From Flavobacterium gilvum (GTDB lineage: Bacteria; Bacteroidota; Bacteroidia; Flavobacteriales; Flavobacteriaceae), in contig NZ_CP017479.1 in NCBI RefSeq assembly GCF_001761465.1, positions 744,001-808,000 on the forward strand: a stretch of DNA of 64,000 bases, read 5' to 3'. Of the stretch, positions 1-8,318 are shown in pieces. Made by a program: the position numbers and the translations under genes. Every line of letters starts with the position of its first letter. Within the stretch, counting starts at the first letter, position 1. Under the pieces are notes generated by a model. It had not been told where the DNA came from. It saw nothing but the letters and a program-made list of their open reading frames with translations, and made no database searches.

Positions 1-546
1 AAAACGTTTCCAAGGGCCGTAAGGCGAATCGGCAATGGCAACACCCACTCGCTTGTTACTACGGCCTACAATACACCATTTGCTAGCTAGGTTGAAATCT
101 TGTTTATTAGGTTCTTCGAAAGGATGCGTAGATCCCATATAATACAGTATATACTTGTTTTTGTATCGCAATATACGAGGATTGTGCGTAGAACGACCAT
201 CCCAATATTGTGCACCACGAGCAGGCAAAGCCACATCTGAAAATGTGTATGGGCCTTCAGGTCTATCTGATATCGCGTGTACCACCTCTGATGCCACCAT
301 CCAACCCGGATGAAACAATATACTATCTGGCCATCGGGAAGCAAACATATGATATTTCTTGTCATCCCCTTTTACAACAGAACTACACCACACCCAATAC
401 CCTTTCATGGAAAAAGCAGGCGTTCTATAGGCTTCTCCCAACTGGCTATAAATTGGGTTGGCTGAATCTGTTTTTTGTGCCCAACTTGATTGAATACTTA
501 TTAACTGTAATAGTACAATCAAACCTATTGTAAAATAATTTTTCAT
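1..546 (-). CDS. GH43-like beta-propeller glycosidase, N-terminal fragment
   Basis: The frame is open for 182 codons from an ATG at 546 to the left edge, so only the N-terminal part is present. It starts with a signal peptide ending near SSWAQ. The following sequence has the look of five-bladed beta-propeller glycosidases of the GH43/GH117 type: a WVWCSSVVKGDDKKYHMFASRWP segment split by short loops, then RPEGPYTF, then WDGRSTHNPRILRYKNKYIL, the usual repeated 'His-Asn-Pro ... Tyr-Tyr' blade pattern. It is the last gene of the leftward polysaccharide operon that can be seen, 122 bp after the GH35 gene. The exact family and substrate cannot be told from the fragment. Confidence 0.6.
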   Translation of the reverse strand, partial: MKNYFTIGLIVLLQLISIQSSWAQKTDSANPIYSQLGEAYRTPAFSMKGYWVWCSSVVKGDDKKYHMFASRWPDSILFHPGWMVASEVVHAISDRPEGPYTFSDVALPARGAQYWDGRSTHNPRILRYKNKYILYYMGSTHPFEEPNKQDFNLASKWCIVGRSNKRVGVAIADSPYGPWKRF

Positions 547-668
547 TTCTATAATTTTTGTTCAATATCAAGAGTAAAAAAACTGATACCTATTTCAGAA
601 ACTGCTTGAAAATAAAAACATCAAGAAGTTTCTTACTCTAAAACAGTATTTACAAAAACAGCTTACTT
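547..668. other. Short intergenic gap, no gene
   Basis: AT-rich spacer between the GH35 gene and the partial propeller gene. No hairpin with a U-tract is visible, so transcription probably continues into the next gene. Confidence 0.5.
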
Positions 669-2534
669 TTATTTAACATTCTCTTTTTCAGGTCTTAAAT
701 CATCCAAAATTGGAGTTTCGATTGCACTTACATTGGTTTGAATCTTGTCATTTTTTTGTTCGAAAATCACAATTTCATTAGCGCCTTCTTTCAGCCAACA
801 ACCTGGAAGATATAATGTTTGTTGTGGTCCAACACTCCAATAACGTCCAAGATTAATTCCATTAACAAACACAATTCCTTTACCCCAATCACGCATATCT
901 AGGAACGTATCGCCTTTTTTCGATACATTAAAAGTTCCTTGATAAATAGCAGGCTGCCCAGCTTTGGCATTACTTTTGGCAGTCGCTAGATTTGGCATCT
1001 TGTCCATAGGAAACGCATACATATTCCAATCACCTGTGATAGTTTCACCATTAATAATCACTGGAGAAATAATTCCCTTGGTACTGCTGGTGATTTTTGA
1101 ATCGTAATTGATACGCCCCATATTTTCGACAATAATATCCAAAGTCGAATTGAAAGGTATATCGATCGTACACTCGTAATTGTTATAATAGCTATTCAAT
1201 TCGGCTACTTTTTTGCCATTAACGTACACAAGCGCATAATCACGAAGCCCTTTTAATTCTAATTTTCCGTTAATAGGCTGATTGAATTTTCTACTGTACC
1301 AAACATAACCATGCCCTTGGTTCAATTCCTCAAAAGTCAGCGGTTTTTCATTTTCTACTGGTTTTATTTTGTCTTTTAATGACTCCAGAGAGATTGCTTT
1401 GGTCAATTTAATTCCAGGAATTGATATCACCTTAATTTTAGCAGGAACAGCGGGTGTTTTTGAATCTTTCAACAATTCACGTATGGCGTTGTATTCTTCA
1501 GTTGACCAACCTGCTTCAGTAATAGGAGCATCATAATCATAAGACGTTAAGTCGGGCTGAATGTCATGACTCTTGTTGTAATTGGCTCCAGAAGTAAATC
1601 CGAAATTAGTTCCTCCGTGTACCATATAGTAGTTAAAGGAAACTCCTGCATCAATGTATTTTTTTGTTTGGTTGATTGTTCTTTCGAACCCCCTTCTTGG
1701 GAAAGGTTCTGCCCAGTGCATCAACCAGCCTGGGTAAAATTCGGCAACCATATAAGGGCCTTTTCCATCATGATATTTGTCAACAACTTCTTTGAGTTTG
1801 TTCACATCATTTTCACCGTTGGCTGTTGGCAAAGCTCCCGGAAGTGACCCTCCATCAAACAACCAACTTCCATCCGAAGTAAAGAAAGGTACATTGAAAC
1901 CAAGATCTTTTAGTTGTTGAAAAACGGCGGAGCTGTATTTTTTGTGATCTTCATTCGAAATATCCTTACGCTGTGAAACAAAGGAACCAAATTCATTTTC
2001 TCCCTGAACCATGATAATTGGACCTCCATTGGTTATCAATAAATTTTTTACCTGACCATAAAGTTGCGTAAAATATGTTTTTACTGCGGCCAAATATTGT
2101 GGGTTGTTTTCGCGAATCACCATTCCCGGTACATTTTTCAAAAACCAAGGATACCCTCCAAATTCCCACTCGGCGCAAACATAAGGGCCTGGACGCAATA
2201 TCACATACAATCCTTCTTCTTGAGCCATTTTGATGTATTCGGCAACATTTCGGTTTCCGGTTTTAAAATCCCAAACTCCCGGTGCTACTTCATGGTAGTT
2301 CCAAAAAACATAAGTTGCCACGGCATTTAATCCCATGGCTTTTATCATTTGCAATCGATGACGCCAATATTCTTTCGGAATTCTAGAATAGTGCATTTCC
2401 CCGCTGTGTATTTGAATGTTTTTTCCATCCAAAACAAAATTACCATCTGTTATGGCAAAGGTGTGCTTTTTTTGTCCAATTGCATTTACCGTTAACAAAA
2501 GGAATAAAAATAAAGTAAAAAAGTTTTTCTTCAT
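669..2534 (-). CDS. Exported beta-galactosidase, GH35
   Basis: This enzyme should remove terminal beta-linked galactose in the periplasm or at the surface. The GH35 signature GGPIIMVQGENEF is intact and holds the acid/base Glu (second Glu of ENE); the segment AEFYPGWLMHWAE holds the nucleophile Glu, matching the SEFYxGWxDHWG block of the family. The N-terminal TIM barrel has the expected HSGEMHYSRIP and RPGPYVCAEWEFGG blocks. C-terminal beta-sandwich modules follow, ending with the family's WGKGIVFVNGINLGRYW block. An ATG seven codons upstream (2555) is possible, but the ATG at 2534 begins a clean signal peptide (MKKNFF...NAIGQ), so I chose it. It lies between GH92 and the GH43-like gene in the same operon. 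Confidence 0.93.
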   Translation of the reverse strand: MKKNFFTLFLFLLLTVNAIGQKKHTFAITDGNFVLDGKNIQIHSGEMHYSRIPKEYWRHRLQMIKAMGLNAVATYVFWNYHEVAPGVWDFKTGNRNVAEYIKMAQEEGLYVILRPGPYVCAEWEFGGYPWFLKNVPGMVIRENNPQYLAAVKTYFTQLYGQVKNLLITNGGPIIMVQGENEFGSFVSQRKDISNEDHKKYSSAVFQQLKDLGFNVPFFTSDGSWLFDGGSLPGALPTANGENDVNKLKEVVDKYHDGKGPYMVAEFYPGWLMHWAEPFPRRGFERTINQTKKYIDAGVSFNYYMVHGGTNFGFTSGANYNKSHDIQPDLTSYDYDAPITEAGWSTEEYNAIRELLKDSKTPAVPAKIKVISIPGIKLTKAISLESLKDKIKPVENEKPLTFEELNQGHGYVWYSRKFNQPINGKLELKGLRDYALVYVNGKKVAELNSYYNNYECTIDIPFNSTLDIIVENMGRINYDSKITSSTKGIISPVIINGETITGDWNMYAFPMDKMPNLATAKSNAKAGQPAIYQGTFNVSKKGDTFLDMRDWGKGIVFVNGINLGRYWSVGPQQTLYLPGCWLKEGANEIVIFEQKNDKIQTNVSAIETPILDDLRPEKENVK

Positions 2535-2658
2535 GCTAAGTTTATTTAATATCAATGATTACTGATTTGGGTTATGCTTTTGTTTTGAATTAAAATTAAA
2601 ACTTGATTATTTTTAAGATTAGCTAAAATTTAATTTTTTATAATGAATAAAATCCTCC

Positions 2659-4986
2659 TTATATTCCCCAATTTACATTTGGCTGAGGCCCCAACACCAA
2701 TTCTAATGTTCCTCCTTTTGCCAATACATCGTGGCTAAGCCAACACTTATCATATGGCTTTCCATTTAATTTAGCCGATTGAATGTATTTATTTTGAAGA
2801 GAATTGTTTTTGGTAATGATGGTGAATTTTTTCCCAGATGCATATTTAGTATCCAACTGAATGCTGATAGTGTTAAATATTGGTGTGCAAATCTGATAGC
2901 GATTATCACCCGGACAAAGCGGATGCAAGCCCGAAGCTGCCAATACATACCAAGCCGACATTTGCCCTACATCTTCGTTGCCCACCAATCCCAATTCGGC
3001 CGAATTGTGATAAGCGTTTTCGCAAATTAACCGAGCCCATTTTTGGGTTAACCAAGGTTTCCCCAAGGCATTAAACATAAAAGGAACATGGTGTACCGGT
3101 TCGTTGGCATGGTTGTAATAATCGTTCCACTTCATATCGGCAGGCACCTTGTCAAAAAAATTCTCCAGATCATTCACTGTTTTTTCCTTGCCCCCAATCA
3201 ATTGTGTCAAGCCTTCTATATCGTGCGGTACAAACCAGCCTTGCTGATAAGGATTACTCTCTGTACAGCCATATAGTTGTTTTAGCCTTCCTTCAGCTGG
3301 CCACGGCAACCAGGCTCCACTTTTATCTTTGGGCCTGAACCATCCTACTGTAGGATCAAAAAGGTTTTTATAATGAAAAGATTGCTCCGTGTACTTTTTA
3401 TAGTTGGCTGGCTTATTTAATTGCTCAGCCAGTTGCGCCATACACCAAGCCGAATACGAATATTCTAATGTTTTTGATATGCTGGGATCATAACCTAATT
3501 CTGCCGTACCAAACTTATCAACCGTATTTTTAGAAAAAGTATAGGCTTTATCGATATTGTAATTTCTGATACCTTTACGGTAAGCATCGGCTATTACCAC
3601 GACTGCGGGATTACCCAACATACATCCACTATAGGCATTTAAAAATTCCCATCTTTCCAGGTACTGCGTTTTATTTTCATCAGCCAGTTCCACCAGCGAA
3701 TTAATCATATCGTTTACCACGGTTGGATTAATGATGGTTTGCAAAGGCATTTGGCTTCGAAACACATCCCAACCGCTGAAAATAGTCCGCTTTGTAAATT
3801 TATCGGAATGATGTACTTGATTATCTCCTCCAGTATAGTTTCCATCGACATCGGTAAAGCTACGAGGATCAATCATGGTATGATAGAGTGACGTATAAAA
3901 AATTGTTTTCTGGTCTTCGGTTCCTCCAGATACTTTCATCTTCCCAAGTGCCTTATTCCATAAATCAAAACTCTTTTTCCTTTCGTTTTTAAAATTCCAG
4001 TCTTTAATTTCAGCCTCTAGATTCTTGCGGGCACCTTCCATATTTACAAAAGATATTCCTGCTTTGAGTAATACCGCTTCTTCTTTACCAGTTTCAAATT
4101 CGGTATAAAAACCGATATGCTTTCCTTGCTTTTCTTTGCATTGCTCATGGATAGTTGCATTGGCTGCTACCGTCTGAAATGCAACGCTTTCAATAGTCTC
4201 TCTTTTACGATTGGCATCTGATGGAATATTCACTTCCCACACACCATATTTTTTTAATGGCTTGCTGAATTGGGCATAGAAATACACCACATAATCAGGT
4301 TTTCCGTTCCCGTTGCCCCAACCTCCGCCAGTGGCATCACATTTCATCCAACCTTCGATAGTATTATCGTTTACTACTTTTACATACTGTTCTGTAGAAG
4401 TACCGCCAACTCTTCGGGCTAAATCAATTTGAATGCGGGATTGTTTATTGGCCGGATAAGTAAACTGCATGATACCACTATGAGGCGCGGCTACCATCTC
4501 GGCCTTAACTTGATAGTCCGTTAATTCGACTGAATAATAGCCTGCTTCAGCTTTTTCCGATTTTTTATCATACAAAGAACGATAGCCACTGATACCTTCT
4601 TTTTCTCTTCCCGAATTGGTTTTAAGTTGACCTGTAGTGGGCATCACCAAAAAGTTACCCAAATCACCATACCAGCCAATTCCACTCATTTGTGTAAAAG
4701 CAAAACCTTCTATAGACTTATGCTCATAACTATAACCTGCTCCGTTATCTCCTCCGGTAATTGTATTGGGGCTGAGTTGGGTTAACCCAAATGGTGTAAC
4801 TGCACCCGGAAAGGTTTTTCCCAAACCATGATAGCTACCAGCCAATGCAGTGTTATTACTTGATCCGATAAATGGATTAACGTAATAGGCCAGCGATTTC
4901 TCCTTTGTTGTTGTTGTTTGTTGCCCGATTACTTGTAAAGTAAACAAACAACATACAACCAAATTCATTATAATTATTTTCTTCAT
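2659..4986 (-). CDS. Exported alpha-mannosidase, GH92
   Basis: This is a calcium-dependent exo-alpha-mannosidase of family GH92, 775 residues, a normal length. After a signal peptide (to about IGQQ) come the family blocks: NPFIGSSNNT and GKTFPGAVTPFGLTQLSPNT at the N-terminus, GWDVFRSQMPL in the middle, then YNHANEPVHHVPF and GNEDVGQMSAWYVL near the C-terminus. Members mostly act on alpha-1,2 (some 1,3 or 1,4) mannosides; the exact linkage cannot be read safely here. In this operon it implies that the target glycan carries alpha-mannose, either in side chains or as part of an alternating backbone. Confidence 0.93.
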   Translation of the reverse strand: MKKIIIMNLVVCCLFTLQVIGQQTTTTKEKSLAYYVNPFIGSSNNTALAGSYHGLGKTFPGAVTPFGLTQLSPNTITGGDNGAGYSYEHKSIEGFAFTQMSGIGWYGDLGNFLVMPTTGQLKTNSGREKEGISGYRSLYDKKSEKAEAGYYSVELTDYQVKAEMVAAPHSGIMQFTYPANKQSRIQIDLARRVGGTSTEQYVKVVNDNTIEGWMKCDATGGGWGNGNGKPDYVVYFYAQFSKPLKKYGVWEVNIPSDANRKRETIESVAFQTVAANATIHEQCKEKQGKHIGFYTEFETGKEEAVLLKAGISFVNMEGARKNLEAEIKDWNFKNERKKSFDLWNKALGKMKVSGGTEDQKTIFYTSLYHTMIDPRSFTDVDGNYTGGDNQVHHSDKFTKRTIFSGWDVFRSQMPLQTIINPTVVNDMINSLVELADENKTQYLERWEFLNAYSGCMLGNPAVVVIADAYRKGIRNYNIDKAYTFSKNTVDKFGTAELGYDPSISKTLEYSYSAWCMAQLAEQLNKPANYKKYTEQSFHYKNLFDPTVGWFRPKDKSGAWLPWPAEGRLKQLYGCTESNPYQQGWFVPHDIEGLTQLIGGKEKTVNDLENFFDKVPADMKWNDYYNHANEPVHHVPFMFNALGKPWLTQKWARLICENAYHNSAELGLVGNEDVGQMSAWYVLAASGLHPLCPGDNRYQICTPIFNTISIQLDTKYASGKKFTIITKNNSLQNKYIQSAKLNGKPYDKCWLSHDVLAKGGTLELVLGPQPNVNWGI

Positions 4987-5198
4987 ATATTATATTATTT
5001 TCTAATGACTATTATTCCTTGCAAGAAACAACTACTTTACATTTTTTAATTTTAACGAATTCCAACAAAATAAGAATACTATGTAAAACTTAGCGAATTT
5101 AATCGTATTGTACTCTTCCAAATACTTGTGATTAATAATACTGCCCACAAACAGCCTTTTACAAACTGGTTTTCAGCCATTATAGGTTAATTAAAATG

Positions 5199-6701
5199 TT
5201 ATTTCTTTTCGGGTACATTAATTACGCAAATTTCATTAATAGAAGGCAAGGCTGTTGCCTTTATTACTTTAAATCTAAGTTTACTTGTTTTATAAGGATG
5301 CGGGAAACGAATTACTTTACAATCTCCCATAGGTTCATCGCCTAGAAAAATTGTTACCCAACTACCGTTTTGTAAAATATCTATACTGTATTGCTGAATG
5401 CGTGGTATGCGTATTTGCGAAAAATTATCGGGCAAATTCTTTTCATCCTGCGCTTCAAAAATACTAATCTTGTTAAACGACTCCTTTTCATTCAATGACA
5501 TCTCTACGGTTGCCAATGTATCAGCCGCTGTCCAATGGCTGTCCAGTTTTCCATCATTTATTGCACTGCCTTCGTAAACTTTGCCTTTATCATCTTTCCA
5601 TACACTTGATGCAGTTACAGGTTTATTGAAAGAAATAAATTGTCCATTTTTTGGTAATGGTTTTCCAAGAGACAACCCCAATCGTTTACCCAATGCAATA
5701 GCAGCATTAGCTTCATATTCTCTAATTCTACCGGTTTGATCAGGAGGTATGTTCATTACCAATGAATTATTATTATCGGTACACCAATAAAACAATTCTT
5801 CCATTTCATCAAGGTCTCTCACAGGCAACTGAACTGATTTTTGGAACCAATTATATCGTTTACTGATACAGATTGTATGCTCAAAAGGAAGATAATAGGA
5901 TTTCCCTTCGTGCAGGTATTGTTTTTTATCAAACTTGGTAATGTACTTGGGATCCCACAAACGAAAATCGGATGGAAAATACTGAAAGAAATATTTGTTG
6001 TCTTCTGTCATATCTGATGGAAGTGCAAATTTTCTTTTACCTTCTTCATACACAATAGTGTGATTTACGCTTACCGCACAGTTGGGATTCATTTTTTTAA
6101 CCAAAGAATACAACTGATCAATTCCCCAATACTGTGGTTTTCTGTCCCAGCCACCATCAAGCCACAATTCACAAACCGATTTATCAATTGTAAAAAGTTC
6201 TGTCAACTGGTTCTTCATATAATCAATATACTTCTGCGGATCTTTGTCTTTATAAGAAGGTTCGTGTCTGTCCCACAACGAATAGTACAAGGCAAATTTA
6301 ATTCCATATTTTTTACAAGCATCTGATACTGCTTTTACCACATTTGTTTTTACGGGTGATGACGCCACATCATAATCGGTGTATTTACTGTCCCACAAAC
6401 AAAAACCATCGTGATGTTTAGTAATTAGTAATACATAGCGAAATCCTGCTTCTTTTGCCACACGCACCCATTGATCCGGATCTAGATTTGTGGGGTTATA
6501 AGACGACACAGGTAATGTCCCATCACTCCACTCTACATCGTTAAATGTATTCAAACCAAAATGCATAAACATACCATAACCTCTTTTCATCATTTCCTGT
6601 TGGGCAAGATTGGGTTGGGTAGATGGTACTTGTATTTGAGCCTGACATGGGTAAAATAGTATGGCACATATCATCAAAGCTAGTAACTTCAGTTCTTTCA
6701 T
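5199..6701 (-). CDS. Exported alpha-L-fucosidase, GH29, with C-terminal F5/8 type C-like domain
   Basis: This is a retaining alpha-L-fucosidase. A signal peptide (residues 1-21, cleavage near CQAQ) is followed by the GH29 barrel: YGMFMHFGLNTF, LLITKHHDGFCLWDSKYTDY, FALYYSLWDRHEP, and CELWLDGGW, in which Asp182 is the expected nucleophile. Residues about 355-495 look like a discoidin (F5/8 type C, CBM32-like) sandwich: ASSVWKDD, INDGKLDSHWTA, and the closing RFKVIKATALPSINEI. The overall plan matches the 1,3/1,4-fucosidase subgroup of GH29, which is an inference from layout. A second GH29 gene follows 157 bp downstream... in gene order it lies upstream in transcription. Confidence 0.9.
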   Translation of the reverse strand: MKELKLLALMICAILFYPCQAQIQVPSTQPNLAQQEMMKRGYGMFMHFGLNTFNDVEWSDGTLPVSSYNPTNLDPDQWVRVAKEAGFRYVLLITKHHDGFCLWDSKYTDYDVASSPVKTNVVKAVSDACKKYGIKFALYYSLWDRHEPSYKDKDPQKYIDYMKNQLTELFTIDKSVCELWLDGGWDRKPQYWGIDQLYSLVKKMNPNCAVSVNHTIVYEEGKRKFALPSDMTEDNKYFFQYFPSDFRLWDPKYITKFDKKQYLHEGKSYYLPFEHTICISKRYNWFQKSVQLPVRDLDEMEELFYWCTDNNNSLVMNIPPDQTGRIREYEANAAIALGKRLGLSLGKPLPKNGQFISFNKPVTASSVWKDDKGKVYEGSAINDGKLDSHWTAADTLATVEMSLNEKESFNKISIFEAQDEKNLPDNFSQIRIPRIQQYSIDILQNGSWVTIFLGDEPMGDCKVIRFPHPYKTSKLRFKVIKATALPSINEICVINVPEKK

Positions 6702-6868
6702 ACTCTTATTTTTTATCTATCAATAATTTCGTTTTACTTTTAAAAATATATTTTAACATTTCAGAAGGGTGTGTCAAATTCAAAATTGTCCAAGCTGTCC
6801 ACAGCCGTAAAAAGAGAATAAACTTGTTTCTCAGCAACAAAGAAATACCTAATTGATAAGCATCTCGA

Positions 6869-8242
6869 TTAATTCAGCAATAACTCTATTACCGGAATTT
6901 CATACATAGGCTTTTTAGCGGGCAGTTTTAGAATAGCATCCTCTCCTTTTATTTCAAATTTCAATTCGGAATTATCATGTAAAAACTGTGCATATTTCAA
7001 CTGACTTTTATAACCCGGCAAAAGCAATTTCCCATCTGATGGATAATCATATAAATGCACATACATTTTTTTAGTGGTCGGATTATAGGTAAGTTTCGTT
7101 TCCTCAGGAACTTTAAATTGCTCTGGTGCAAACGTGCATCCATAAATAGATTTACTATTGGCATGCATCCAATCACCAAGACTTTCTAAAGCATTGTCTG
7201 CTCGATAATCAAATTCGCCTCGGGCAGTAGGACCAACATTTAAAATCAAATTACCTCCATTGCTCACGGACGAAATCAGTAAATCCAACAACTGTCTTTG
7301 TGATTTCCAAGAATCTTCATCTCGATAATAACCCCATGATCCCGAGAAAGTCTGACAGGTTTCGAATGTCTTTCCTTTGTATTTGCTTAATTCACCGGGC
7401 TTTACTTGTTCTGGTGTTTCAAAATCGGCTCCATCTTCATACTCATCCAAATTCAGCCTGTTGTTTATAATAATATTGGGTTGCAATTTTCTTACCTGTT
7501 TCAATAACTCAACTGATCCCCAATCGTCTTTACCTTTTCCCGGTCCTCTTTCGTTTGTGGCAAACGAAAAATCCAACCATAATAAATCTATTTTGCCATA
7601 ATTTGAAAGCAATTCGGTAACCTGATTGTGAAGGTATTTTCGGTATTCAGCTATATTTCTATTTTTATTCAACTGCGCATATGCAGCCACGGGATCCTTC
7701 ACACTTCCATCCTCTGGCAGATGCTGAGGATGTTGATAATCGATTGGGTAGTCTGGATGGTGCCAATCGAGAAGAGAATAATAAAACCCTATTTTGATTC
7801 CTTCTGCCCTGAAAGCATCCACAAATTCCTTTACCAAATCTCTCTTTGCTTGAGTATTGGTACTTTTATAATCAGTGTATTTACTATCAAATAAACAAAA
7901 CCCTTCGTGGTGTTTGGTAGTAAGTACTGCGTATTTCATACCGGCAGCCTTTGCTTCCTTTGCCCATAATTTGGGGTTAAACTGATCGGGGTTGAACATA
8001 TCAAAATATTTTTGATACTGTTCATTAGTCATTGCTTCCCTCCTCTTTATCCATTCATGACGTGCAGGCATGGCGTACAACCCCCAATGGATAAACATCC
8101 CAAAACGGGCATCTGTCCACCACTCCATTCTTTTTGCTTTCTGTTCTGACGTTTCATTGCCTATTTTTTTTTGTCCAAAAGATAAATTTGTGACTATTAA
8201 AAATGCTAAGAACAAAATAATCCCCTTTAATCTATTTTTCAT
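6869..8242 (-). CDS. Exported alpha-L-fucosidase, GH29 (second copy)
   Basis: This is a second, divergent GH29 enzyme of 457 residues with a signal peptide (to SFGQ). Family blocks are RFGMFIHWGLYAMPARHEW, LTTKHHEGFCLFDSKYTDY, GFYYSLLDWHHPDYP, and KIDLLWLDFSF with the expected nucleophile Asp224. SNGGNLILNVGPTARGEF follows, a standard GH29 block. It has only a short beta-sandwich tail and no discoidin domain, unlike its neighbour. The two GH29 genes share little beyond the motifs, so they are not a recent duplication and probably act on different fucose linkages. Confidence 0.92.
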   Translation of the reverse strand: MKNRLKGIILFLAFLIVTNLSFGQKKIGNETSEQKAKRMEWWTDARFGMFIHWGLYAMPARHEWIKRREAMTNEQYQKYFDMFNPDQFNPKLWAKEAKAAGMKYAVLTTKHHEGFCLFDSKYTDYKSTNTQAKRDLVKEFVDAFRAEGIKIGFYYSLLDWHHPDYPIDYQHPQHLPEDGSVKDPVAAYAQLNKNRNIAEYRKYLHNQVTELLSNYGKIDLLWLDFSFATNERGPGKGKDDWGSVELLKQVRKLQPNIIINNRLNLDEYEDGADFETPEQVKPGELSKYKGKTFETCQTFSGSWGYYRDEDSWKSQRQLLDLLISSVSNGGNLILNVGPTARGEFDYRADNALESLGDWMHANSKSIYGCTFAPEQFKVPEETKLTYNPTTKKMYVHLYDYPSDGKLLLPGYKSQLKYAQFLHDNSELKFEIKGEDAILKLPAKKPMYEIPVIELLLN

Positions 8243-8318
8243 TTATTGTAAGTTATTATTAATTAATCCAGATTGTAAGTTTATCTTTAATTAAGAATAA
8301 TGTTATTGTTTTATACTT

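Noticed and set aside
87..365. Minus-strand frame of 92 codons at the left edge
   Set aside because: It is out of frame with the clearly coding propeller enzyme fragment that spans 1-546.
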